This document shows, one piece after another, positions 34,348 to 45,226 of a DNA stretch of 64,000 nt. Numbering within the stretch: the first letter of the stretch is position 1; each line of letters opens with the position of its first letter. The stretch is from Dactylonectria macrodidyma (Eukaryota > Ascomycota > Sordariomycetes > Hypocreales > Nectriaceae). Both the position numbers and the translations under genes were made by a program. The notes below the pieces were generated by a model. The model had not been told where the DNA came from, did not search any database, and worked only from the letters and a program-made list of their open reading frames with translations. The stretch spans positions 1,736,001-1,800,000 of the forward strand of contig JAGMUV010000001.1 of NCBI GenBank assembly GCA_020744425.1, read 5' to 3'.

Positions 34348-34585
34348 GGGGCAGGAACAAGGCACACCAAAAGCATTATTAACAGTCTGACGTGTGAGTC
34401 TACACTGGACATAGCACTGATCTCTCTAAGAACGGCCTGACTCGAAATGAGAAAAGTACTGAGATGTGGCCCAAAGGCGCCTTCTTGGAGAAGAATTGAC
34501 TTGAGTGCTCTTTCTATAAACACTTGCTATCGCTTGGTAAGTGGGAAGCTGAGTTTTCATGTGCCATGTTTCTGTTTCCACCCCT
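34348..34585. mobile_element. Small inverted-repeat element related to the GGGG..GGCACAC family
   Basis: The left end reads GGGGCAGGAACAAGGCACAC and the right end, reversed, GGGGTGGAAACAGAAACATG then GCACA. They are imperfect inverted repeats about 238 bp apart. TA precedes the left end (34346-34347) and follows the right end (34586-34587), so a TA target duplication is possible. It has no coding capacity. Confidence 0.55.
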
Positions 34586-35120
34586 TACTAATTTAGTTTT
34601 CAGTTTCGGCTTTCCGTTCGACTCTTGCGAAAGCCTGAAGCGTCCAGCCAGGCATCATCTCCACATATTCTAGTTCAACCAGAGATACATTTAGTAACCT
34701 GCAGGATGTTGACGAGCGCGCACAGTCTGAGGTGGTGGCGGCAGATTCGATGTTACTCTAGGTACCTCACCGTAAGGATCAGCCGTGACATGCGTGGTTT
34801 TATTAGAGCGGCAATGATGTGCCGGTCAGTCCTGGCATGCAGGCTATTTGAGCAAGTGTCCTTCTAGGGTTTGAACCCGTATTCTCCCCAAGAGTCAAAG
34901 GGATAGCAGGTTGCACACTATTAGATGAATCGTTGTCACGGGCTGGATTGCTAGAAACATAGCAACCTTGGTAGATACCTTGGTAAGGTAGGTAGAAGGC
35001 GGAAGTACTCTTGCAAGTAAGTTGAGTGGCGACAAGTTCGTCTAAGCAGTTTGGCTGTCGTAACACGGCAACCAAGCACAAGCCCGTGCCAAGTTCCATA
35101 ATCTACCCAGAGTCACCACG

Positions 35121-35185
35121 GAGGAGTGACGAGTGGGCGACTTTAGAGGCCCAAAGATTTCGAACACGGGTTGTTATCACTCCTC
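35121..35185. repeat. 9-bp perfect inverted repeat with a tRNA-like T-loop string
   Basis: GAGGAGTGA at 35121-35129 pairs with TCACTCCTC at 35177-35185, enclosing 47 nt that include TTCGAACACGGG. It resembles a degraded tRNA acceptor stem plus T loop, but no anticodon arm of normal geometry forms. Confidence 0.35.
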
Positions 35186-35808
35186 AATTGAAGTGGCAAT
35201 GGATGAAGATCTCCAATCAGTTGCACGTCAGATCAAGGCTGTTCTGTGTAGATCCTAGATTTGAATGCGCTCCAGCATATGGTATATTCTTACTAACTGT
35301 ACCCTTGAATTTTAACCCCTGTTGCCAAGTGCAGTCCCTCTTTTGTTACTTGGCACAGGGTTGACTCAGGTTCAGAGATCAAGTGTCTGATTGGTTCAGA
35401 TGATGGTACAAAACAGGAATTAACGGGAGTGGGAGCAAGGTTGTGGCTAAAATACACTGGGATCGGCGGTCATCTTGGAAGGAGGCTGGTGATTGTGGCG
35501 GACGTCCCGTTTCAGCGCGATGGGGGTCCGGGGATTCGGATGCTGAAGGGTCTTGCGCCACAGATGCTGTACTGGATGACGCTTACCTATATTGGGGTTA
35601 GCCTGTATTCAACACACCCTTGGCGCCCGGAGCATCGTCGCCGGAAGTCCTAACTTGCCCTGCAGGCAAAGCAGGTGAGAGGAGTCAAGTTCGGAGCGGA
35701 GCTGTTCGATGCAGATCTCCACTGCGCTCATGGTTGACGAGACCTCGGCTACCGCCTGTTTTGGACGAGGCCCGACGTACCTCTTAACCCTAATCTTCAA
35801 TTGCTGGG

Positions 35809-35960
35809 GCAAGCGGGTGAAAAAAAATGGCACACTTTAGAAGCATGACAAAATTACTCATGCACACTAGCTAGTGTTGAACCGTCAAGGTGATCGGCAA
35901 TATTGTCAGCCAAGTATCCTTACTACGAGAGGTGTGCCATTTAATTTTCACCCCGCTTGC
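35809..35960. mobile_element. 152-bp MITE-like element with 28-nt terminal inverted repeats
   Basis: The left end is GCAAGCGGGTGAAAAAAAAT then GGCACAC. The right end, reversed, is GCAAGCGGGGTGAAAATTAA then ATGGCACAC. The pair differ only by a 1-base gap and two substitutions. The 4-mer TGGG flanks both sides (35805-35808, 35961-35964) and could be a target duplication. There is no open frame of note inside. The inner GGCACAC word is shared with the elements at 10.7, 21.3 and 34.3 kb. Confidence 0.7.
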
Positions 35961-37795
35961 TGGGTAACTTGGTTGAATATGACGGTCGATGAGTACCGGT
36001 ACTGACGCCCTTCACGCATAAAGGCTTATGAGAGGGGCAACTACGTCATTGACTTAATTAGGCAAGTGGCGGCACACCACTGCACAGTGCGCTAGAAAGT
36101 TGCGGCCAGCCCATGTCCAGCGCTTTTCTGCTCAAATGCACGGCGCATAAGATTGATATCTCGAAACATGGGAACTCGATCATTGACAAGCATGTTAGAT
36201 GTGGAATTCCAGCTTCGGATCTCATCAGCAGATGGCGGTCCCTGGCATCGGATTTCGCTTCGCTGGCAAACTGGACCGCTCCGCAAAAGGGTGCAGCCCT
36301 TGCCCGGAGAGGAGACAGATGGATGCTAATTAGGAGGCGAAGATGATAAAGTGTAAGGGGAAGTACATAAGTAGTGTGAAGTTGTGAAGGGTATTGGTCC
36401 GCTTTATTATCGTGATAAAGAAGCGGGCGCCGTCATCGCCGATTGCTGTGGATGCACAAGCGGTCTAGGCATGCTGGTAGGACGATGGGGTATGGATGAT
36501 TAAAGGGATGGGCAAATGGTGTGGTTTTGGCTCAGTTACTCGGGAGCCAGTCCATGGGTGAAACGGCTATGCTGGCGCATCATGTCTGATGGGGGTAAGT
36601 CGTGGCAACGATGATGTAGCTCGATATTCTCAGGGACCTGATATCAGGGACCTGACATCAGAGACCCCAGATTAGAAGCTGGACAAATTGATGACCGGCT
36701 CCCCAGGGCCCCTCCCCAGGCCCTGCCCTGTCGTCCCACAGGATGATCTTCGATCACTAATCGAGACGTGGTTCCAGTCCTTGAAATTAACCAACAAGCT
36801 AGCGCCCCACGACGGCGCCCCCGCGTCGTAATAGGTAGGGCCATGTTCGACTCGAGGGTCTGATGCGAGACCCTGGCTTTGTCGGCCAGCTGCTGTAATT
36901 GGGCCAGCTTCTGTAAAAACTTCGGCAGCTCGACGATGGTTTCTGCAACGGTAACTCCAAAGTACGAAACTACGAGACGCGGCTGCCCAGTCGGCCGAGG
37001 GTCATGGCTCCCATTTTCTTGGGGACCGTATTCGCTGTGTATATCCGTCCAGCAACCTACCACCTACCTCGGTCGGTAGCTCCGCTAGCAGCCTGGGTCG
37101 TGGGTCGTGGGTCTTGCCTAGTACTGTACTGTAGTAATGAATTACCTAGCACGGTTTGCGTGGTGATGTTTGGGGCGAGTGTGAGACGATCGACAAGCTA
37201 AAGCAGGTGTCCTGACCAGAGCGGGAGTGCTGCGCGCACTGTACATCGCCAATCGTGTGCTACACTGCTTGGCACCAAACCTTCAACCAGATCCGTCGTC
37301 GAGCAGTAACGACGTCCTGTAAATCGTCGTCTTGTTTAAGCCTTACTCACGCATTGCTCAAGTCTTACTCAAGCCTCACGCCTCTCGCCTCGAATTCCCG
37401 AATTTCGCATACGTACTAGTGAAATCTCATCTCCCTCGTCCTCTCACTCGCCTCATCCGCTCGCCCCTCCTACGTACTGCCCACAGTCAACAGCCATCAG
37501 TCATCAGACTCAACACACCCAACACACCCTCGTCTGCCAGAGCGCGCCGATCTTGCTACGTCTTGGTCTTGGTCTGGGTCTGTAACACCTTACCGTCAGG
37601 TGCCTCTCGGGAGACCCTCCCTCCCTCCCCCTCCAACGGTGCCATATTTCCTCGATCTGATCTTCCTCAGCGAATAGGTCACGGGCATGTGCGACACTAC
37701 AGCTTCGCTCAGTCCTCGACCACTCTCCGTCCCCGTGCCGCGTCGTCGCCCCTGAGCCTCAAGCGTCGTCACTTGTAGGTGCGGCCAGGTTCGCC

Positions 37796-40700
37796 ATGTC
37801 TGCGTCACAGGGAATCGAAGATGTCATCGATAGTCACCTCCAGGTGCAAACCGATTCTCCACAGCCACCCGAGGAACCGACGCCTTCATCCCAGGAACCA
37901 GCGTCTTCATATCAGGAAGCAGCGCCTTCGTCTCACGAGCCAGCACCTTCAGCCCAAGAACCAGCACCTTCAGCCCAAGAGCCAGCGCCTTCGTCCCAGT
38001 ATGAGTCTTCACAGGCCACCGACCAGCCTCAGTACGAGGATCCTACACCAAGACTATCAGGCGGGCCTCTCGCAGGAGCCGCGACTAGTGACTGTAACAG
38101 TGTCACAAACTCGGAACCGCCATTCTTCCCATTACACATCGACCTCGACAAGCAGAAAGGGCGCTTCTCAGCATCCTCAGACATTTCTAGCGACCGGGTG
38201 TTCCCTATTCGATCCGTCATCAAAGTTGACCATGCCAACATGAAAAGTCCCCGCGATGATTACTTCCCCACGACACACGATGGCGAGATACGAGGTTTTT
38301 CCTTTCATGCCTCCAGAAATTCTCGAGAAATAGGGTCGGATCTGAGGCGATCGGATACGATGCCTGCAAGAATACCTGGTGACATGACGGCCGTAACGCG
38401 GAGGAAGAACACGGGTGGTCCGATGTCAAGCATACAGCTGGATGCTGCCAGACAAGGCCCTACGCACACTCCTTTAGAGCTCGATACTGGTGTTTCGGAT
38501 CACGAAGGCGGCGAGCCTTCACCGGCACTTGATATCGAGCCCGACGCAACATCAGCGACCTCGACAGGGCAGTCGCTTGCTGACGCCCACATCACAACCC
38601 GTTTCACGCACATTGTCACGGAAGAGGGGCATGCACTCATCACTGGCCGGGACGGCGTGCTTCAACGATGCGAGGACGAACCAATCCACACTCCTGGTGC
38701 GATCCAGATTTTTGGAGTCCTACTGGCCTTGCGTGAAGAGGCCGAGGGGTTTTTTGTTGTGCGATATGCCAGTGAAAATTCCGAGAGGTTGCTGGGCTAC
38801 TCGCCGAGGCAGCTTTTCCAGTTAAACAACTTTTTAGATATATTGACAGAGGAGCAACAGGACAACCTTCTCGATCACATTGATTTTATCCGTGACGAAG
38901 ACGCCGACCCCTCCATCAACGGACCAGAGGTTTTCAGCCTATCTATACGAACCCCGAAAATGAGAAGCAGGAAGCTATGGTGTGCCATCCATATCAATCC
39001 TGCTCACCCCGACCTGGTTATTTGCGAGTTCGAAATGGATGACGACTTGGAATACCCACTCCGACCTGGCGACGAAATGACACCAGATACGCCCCATGAT
39101 ACCCTTCAGGCCAACCCCACAATGGAAGAGATTGAAGAGAGTACTGAGATTCTCAATAAGCCTCTCAGAATTTTAAGGAGTGCGAGGAAGAGGAGAGGAG
39201 AGCAGGGAGCAATGCAGGTCTTCGATATCCTATCACAGGTCCAGGAACAACTCGCAAATGCCCCCAGCTTGGAAACCTTTTTGAAAGTCTTGGTCGGGAT
39301 CATCAAGGAGCTGACCGGGTTCCACCGCGTCATGATCTACCAGTTTGATGCGAATTTCAATGGAAAGGTCGTTACTGAGTTGGTTAACACCTCTCAGACC
39401 AGAGATTTATACAAAGGCCTCCACTTCCCGGCCTCCGACATCCCCCGACAAGCTCGAGACCTTTATAAGTTAAACAAAGTTCGATTGCTCTTCGATCGAG
39501 ATCATGATACGGCTAGGATCGTCTGTCGAACGCAGGAGGACCTTGATACCCCCTTGGACATGAGCCACGCCTATCTCCGAGCCATGTCCCCGATCCACAT
39601 CAAATACCTAACCAACATGGCGGTCCGGTCATCAATGTCAATATCTATCAACGCCTTCAACGAACTATGGGGTTTGATTTCTTGCCACTCCTATGGTAGT
39701 CAAGGCATGCGGGTATCCTTTCCGATTCGGAAAATGTGCCGCTTGGTTGGAGACACGGCATCCAGGAACATTGAAAGACTCTCCTACGCCTCCCGGTTGC
39801 AGGCTCGGAAACTCATCAACACCGCTCCTAGCGACAAAAACCCATCTGGTTACATTATTGCCTCTTCAGAAGATCTCTTGAAGCTGTTTGATGCCGACTT
39901 TGGGCTCTTATCGATTAAAGGCGAAACCAAAATTCTTGGAGGCATCGATCAAAGCCAGGAAGCTTTGGCTATGCTCGAGTATCTCCGTATGAGGAAGCTT
40001 ACATCAGTGGTTGCCACGCAAAATCTCGTCGAATGCTTTCCTGATCTACGATATACACCTGGATTTCAAGTCATTGCCGGCCTATTGTACGTGCCATTGA
40101 GCGTGGGTGGCAGTGATTTCATTGTCTTCTTCCGCCGGGCGCAAATCAAAGAAGTTAAATGGGCGGGTAACCCATATGAAAAATTGGTCCGAGAAGGCAC
40201 AGCCAGCTACTTGGAGCCCAGGACGAGCTTCAAGACGTGGCACGAAATGGTGGTGGGCACCTGTCGAGAGTGGAATGAGGAGCAAATCGAGACAGCTGCT
40301 GTCCTTTGTCTCGTCTACGGTGAGCTTTTCAATGAATGATCATTTTCTACAGTCTCAAGCTGACTCTGGTGTCTAGGAAAATTTATCGAGGTTTGGCGTC
40401 AGAAAGAGGCAGCCCTTCAAAGCAGCAAGCTCACCCGCCTACTACTTGCTAACTCAGCTCACGAAGTTCGAACCCCACTGAATGCCATCATCAACTACCT
40501 CGAAATTGCTCTTGAGGGATCGCTTGATCAGGAAACGCGCGAGAATCTAGCACGATCCCATTCCGCGTCAAAGTCATTGATATACGTCATCAATGATCTT
40601 CTCGACCTGACACAAACCGAAGAAGGCCAGAGCCTTGTCAAAGACGAAATATTCGACCTTTCCGCCTGCATCCATGAAGCCACCAGCCCATTTGAAGTCG

Positions 40701-42403
40701 ATGCCAAGCGAAAGGGTATCAAATACGAGCTCGTCGAACACCCCGGGCTGCCCCTTTTTGTGCATGGGGATGAGCGGCGAGTTCGACAAGCAATCTCGAA
40801 TCTCACAGCAAACGCTGTCACTCACACTGACAATGGCCATGTCAAGGTCGAAGTGTTCGTGTCCGAGGTTAGCGATCGCCAGGCTGTCGTCGACTTTGTT
40901 GTAGAAGACACGGGAGCTGGCATGAGCACCCGCCAAATAGATGTGCTATTCCGTGATCTCGAGCAAGTGAGCACTGAGGAATCCCCTCTTCCTTCGCCAC
41001 AGGGTGCCGAGACTGCAAGCAACATACGGACTTTGGGGCTAGGCCTTGCAGTTGTCGGTCGAATTGTCAGGAACATGGGTGGACAACTTCGCCTAAAATC
41101 AGAGGTTGGCCAAGGGTCAAGATTTGTGATCCAGCTCCCCTTCCAACTCCCAGATGAGGCAACCCTCTCGGAGGCTGAGAGCATTAATGCATCCTCTCGA
41201 GCCACCATGGCTTCAAATGTCGCTGTCTCGGTTCCCGCGTCGATAACAGCTGCCCCCGAAGGTGAGATACTGCTCGTCAATCGATCCAGTATGCTCAACC
41301 TCAAAATCGAAGCAGAGGCGGAGGGTGGCGAGCAGGCAAGCTTGGAAACACGAAAGAGTACTGGGAGTCTCGCTAGCCATGGCAGTCATCGGAGTGATGC
41401 TGATCGACTTATCGATGCCATTCAAACTCCCTTATCCTTGGATGACAAGGAGCCCGAGTATCCTTTCTTCCAGGGCACGGCCTTGATTGCGAACTCGAAT
41501 ATGCAAGCGTTGGAAGAAGGCGAGAGCGTCAAGTCATACCCAACAAACTCTGAGCCGCACAAACCTCAAACCTCCGAGCCCATCGCCCAGCCAGAAGAAC
41601 ATGGGTACACGGGTGTCCGCGATTCCAAGACACCTCTCAAGGCTGTCAGAATACCCGACGAATACATTGATGCGCCTTCAAAACCGCCGACTCAAGTGGA
41701 CCCTCCACCAATGTTCGAACTTCCTAGCGACAAGAATTCTCCTACTCAGAAAGCTCGTGCAAGTAGTGTAGCCAGCACCGCAACGGATCAGTTTCTTCTT
41801 CAGGTTCTAATAGCGGAAGATGACCCGATCAACGTAAAAGTCCTAAGAAAGCGTTTGGAGAGGGCTGGACACGATGTTCATCATACTGTCAATGGTGAGG
41901 ATTGTGCAGCAGTGTATCGGGAGAAGTCAGGGAGCTTTGACGTAGTGTTAATGGATATGCAGGTAAGTTGCGTCTCAATCAAGCTCCTATAGTTGCTAAC
42001 ATTGAAACAGATGCCAATAGTAGACGGCCTCACAAGTACCAAGCTAATTCGAGCTCTGGAAGTGTCACCAGAGCACGCCGGCCATTCCGCATTGGCAGCT
42101 AGCAACTATCGCATTCCCATTTTCGCAGTCTCCGCTTCCCTCGTCGAACGCGAGCGGCAGACTTACATAGACGCCGGTTTTGATGGATGGATCCTCAAGC
42201 CAATCGATTTCAAGAGACTAAGCTCGCTCCTTCTGGGAATCACGGAGGAGGGTGTCCGGAACTCTTGCTTATACAAGCCAGGGGAGTGGGAGCGAGGAGG
42301 CTGGTTTTGCTCCAGACCAACAATCGAACCAAGTTCCAACGGTGAGATTACCCCAAAGGCTGAAGATCAAGCCAAGGAGCTGAAGGATGATCCCCAGTCC
42401 TGA
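37796..42403 (+). CDS. Fungal phytochrome, hybrid histidine kinase (FphA type)
   Basis: The model is join(37796..40319,40377..41962,42011..42403), 1500 aa. The N-terminal extension has EPAPSAQ-type repeats (about 35-65). The PAS domain (about 265-390) carries the bilin-attachment Cys292 in QRCEDEPIHTPGAIQ, the bacteriophytochrome/fungal position. The GAF domain (about 470-650) has the PASDIPRQAR motif with Asp548. PHY follows (about 655-830), including the WGLISCH and FPIRKMCRL regions. HisKA has phospho-acceptor His870 in AHEVRTPLN. HATPase_c has NLTANAVTHTD, DTGAGM and LGLGLAVV. A Ser/Pro-rich linker of about 220 residues leads to a receiver domain (about 1312-1460) with Asp1368 in VVLMDMQMP and a Lys in LKPID. 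Known role: red/far-red sensing through biliverdin, influencing development and stress signalling. All key residues are intact, so it is probably functional. Confidence 0.97.
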
Positions 42404-43349
42404 GGCAATCTTCAATTTTGATGATGGTGCTCCGGCAAGTCTGGAGATATTGATACGTTAGGAGTTAAGCCCATCGCTTGAATGAATCTGTCGGCCCCGC
42501 TCGATAATCCATGGCCTCAGGTTTGCCTCTTCAGCATGTCATTTTTCTTTTTTCCCTCATTTTCATGACTAGAAGGGTATCTTATGTGATAGATGCGACG
42601 GGATGGGAATCAGATGGCGTTGAGCGTTCAGGAAAGACATTGAGGATGCTTTGAGGCTCTTCATTTCGGTTTTATTTTCTCTGGTGGGAAGGATAATGAG
42701 GATCGCAATTTTTGCATTTCTGCATTCGTCGTTAGAGGGGGGGGGGGGGGGGGAGATGTTAGGCAGGGAAGAGAAAGTCTCTCTTCAGCTGGTGTTAAAC
42801 GAGGCCAGATTTCTATCCTTGGTAGGCACTTGGCCGCCTTTTTGGGAGCGACGAGAGACACAAACACATCCGGTGTCTGCTCTACGGGATACCACTTTGA
42901 AATAGGATATAGGCGGCGTTCGAGTGATTTCTGAATAGGAGTTCTCGTGGACAAGAAGCCTCTGGCAAGATGTGTCCAAACTATTATATGTGCAAGTGTA
43001 TCAAGAACAAAACCCAGTCCGAGAGAAACCATTGATGTGTTGTTCATTTGTGTATTTTTCGTAGCCTTAATAACGTTCAACGCCGTCTATGCATTAATAC
43101 CGCAAGTCCAATGAGCCCCAGTCGTCCACGTCGCCATTGAATGCCCAGCTTCCCATTCCTGACTCCCGTATCCCTCCTTGTCCGACGCCTTCACATAAGA
43201 CTGACTCTCTCGCTGTGTCACGTGGCACCCGCGCCAAAGCTGAGCTGGCAGCACGGCTTGTGGCTCCGGGGCAGCCTCGAGCGACCGCGCTCGGGCTCAC
43301 GGCGGCACGGCGAATCTGGCCTGGGCCTCCCTGCCGTGGCCGGGCGACA
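42404..43349. other. Convergent 3' spacer phytochrome/CKB with a 17-G run
   Basis: About 950 bp between converging genes. A homopolymer of 17 G lies at 42737-42753. The rest is T-rich 3' sequence. No gene was recognised; small frames on both strands appear incidental. Confidence 0.4.
42737..42753 (+). repeat. Run of 17 consecutive G
   Basis: A homopolymer about 335 bp past the phytochrome stop. It could form a G-quadruplex in the mRNA 3' region if transcribed that far. The length may be imprecise because of sequencing slippage. Confidence 0.8.
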
Positions 43350-44448
43350 CTACAGCTCGGACTCGGCGCCGTTGGTCGACAGCGCCATGGGGCTGCCGTT
43401 TTGTTGCTGCCGTTGGCGCAGACGGGCCTGGCCGGGTAGGCGGCGTCGGGTCATGGGGCGGCCGTTCGCGTTCATGGTCTCGTCCTCCTCATCCTCGTCC
43501 GGGTTCTGCTCGGCGTACAGACGGGCCTCGTCCAGCTCGCTGATGTTGGCTGGACGGCCACGCAGCCACTGCATCCGCGGGCCTGATCGGGCGCGCTCCG
43601 AGACGCGGAAGCCGTAGATGCGAGGTTCGTATATGCGGCCGGGGCCGAGACCGGGGGCGATGTTCTTGGCGTACATGCCGTTGACGAAGCTCTCAGGATC
43701 GGGAATACGAGAGGTGTTGCTACTCAGCACCTCGATCCCACGTTTAGAGAGATCGTATTCGGGGAAGGTCAAGAGGAACAAGGCACCAAAGGTGCGGCCG
43801 AAGAAGGCGCCATCAACAGTCTGGAAGCGGCTGTTGGGCGGGACATAGACGTCTAGACAGGAGGGACAGAAGAGCTTGACCGTGTCTTCGCCGGGGATGT
43901 CGGAGAGGCCGACGGGTAGCGTGCGGGACTGTTCGCAGTTTGTCCGCGGGCAGCAGCCAAAGTGGCCGAGTTCGTACTTCTCGCTCATTTGTTGAATGCC
44001 GGCGCGGGAGCAGATGAAGCGCTGGTGGATGAGACCGTAGAGCATCTCGGCCGAGGACTCGATGACGGAAAGATCGCTTGCCATTCTACTGTGGTGCCTC
44101 CGCTCGGCAGTGTGTCTCCCGATGCGCTCCTGACCATCTCCAGGGCCAGACTCGTTGTCGTCGTCTTCCTCCTCTTCCTCTTCTTCATCTTCATCGTCTT
44201 CTGGCTCGACATCTAGGATCATCTAGGATTGCGCGCACGGATCAGCATCAACCTCACACAGCACACGACATGGGGAACGACAGGCATACCTCCAACGCCT
44301 CCTTGTACATGGCAACCTGGGTCTGCAGGCCGGTAAGGTTAAAGTCATCCTCGATGAACTCTTCTGAGACCTCGGCAAAGTACTCGTGGCCGAGCAGCGA
44401 GCAGAAGCTCGAGATCCAGGACTCAGGCACACCCGACGAGGTAGACAT
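43350..44448 (-). CDS. CKB1: Casein kinase 2 regulatory subunit beta
   Basis: The model is complement(join(43350..44222,44290..44448)), 343 aa. The N-terminus has PESWISSFCSLLGHEYFAEV, the standard CK2-beta opening. The phase-0 joint gives EALEMILDVEPEDDEDEEEE, an acidic loop longer than in animals and typical of fungi. The zinc ribbon is C144-X4-C149-X22-C172-X2-C175 (CPRTNC and CPSC), which drives subunit dimerisation. The GPRMQWLRGRP segment follows, then a disordered Gln/Arg tail. Known role: dimeric scaffold of the CK2 holoenzyme, setting substrate choice and stability of the catalytic alpha subunits. It is nuclear and cytoplasmic. The gene diverges from the JmjC gene across 778 bp. Confidence 0.95.
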
Positions 44449-45226
44449 GACGGCGGCGTCTGGTGGTTGTGATGATGGCCTAGGGAGAGCGTAGTAGTGC
44501 CCTGAGAATGGCGTAGCGGTGCCCTCTATGCCCTGGAAGGGTCCTGGAGCGTAGGTTCAGCGGCGGTTATGCGCGTGCGCGTGCGCGTAGGCAAGGTTCA
44601 GGGTAGTGTCGCGCAAATGTGGATGGCGGGGGTGCCAAAGATGCGTCGAATCGTCGATGAAATGCCGGTATCGATAGCGTCAAGGGCCAGCCAAGGCGGG
44701 GTGATGAAGCCAGGCGGATAAGGGAGCCAGGCGGCCGATGTGACGTAGGGGACGGGGGCCTGCGATCAGGAAGCGACGGCAATGGGCGATGCGGCAGAGT
44801 CGGCTCAGCGCGATCGCATTGTCGACGTCACGCGACGCAGGGAGAGAAGGCGACGTAAGAGTGAAATATAAGCTGTTGGTGATAACCTTTGGAGGTTGGT
44901 GGGCCACTCGCATCGCCCGCGAAGAAGAGGCCTGAGAGTGGGTCATGCTGGACCTCATTACCTGCTGTGTGCCCGGATTCGGATTATAGATCTCCCGGTA
45001 TCCGATGACTTTCCACGACTTTATCACGACATGTGAGAATGGCATCACTTACAACAGGTGCCAACCTTAACTAGTACCCAAGTCCGTTGATCAGGCCATT
45101 ACATCGCGGAAAACCAGAGAGGCAATGTAAACAAAACAAAAAATCATAATCATACATTACTATTTTTCTCATTTTTGTTTTGTGCAGAGTCCAATTCTCT
45201 ATCCTCGAAACACCTGGCTCAAAAGC
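44449..45226. promoter_or_regulatory. CKB1/JmjC divergent promoter region
   Basis: 778 bp between divergent start codons. An alternating purine-pyrimidine tract of (GC/GT) composition lies at 44569-44588 and may adopt Z-form. The right end, next to the JmjC start, is AT-rich. No other motif could be named. Confidence 0.4.

Larger units (their letters stand above)
33369..37795. other. 4.4-kb gene-free region between ATG13 and the phytochrome gene
   Basis: Holds two small inverted-repeat elements (34348-34585 and 35809-35960), a 9-bp inverted repeat (35121-35185) and scattered short frames. The longest frame (36644-37063, minus, 139 codons) has no recognisable family. The final 500 bp are pyrimidine-rich and look like the phytochrome promoter and leader. 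Confidence 0.4.

Noticed and set aside
34850..34940. Possible tRNA with GGGTTCAAACCC (minus strand)
   Set aside because: The T stem pairs only partly and no matching 5' acceptor strand exists 60-75 nt upstream.
36644..37063. 139-codon minus-strand frame
   Set aside because: A short stretch looks protein-like, but the rest does not, and no domain is recognisable.
45182..45226. GTG-initiated extension of the JmjC gene
   Set aside because: Nuclear fungal genes start with ATG; the first ATG in frame is 45227.
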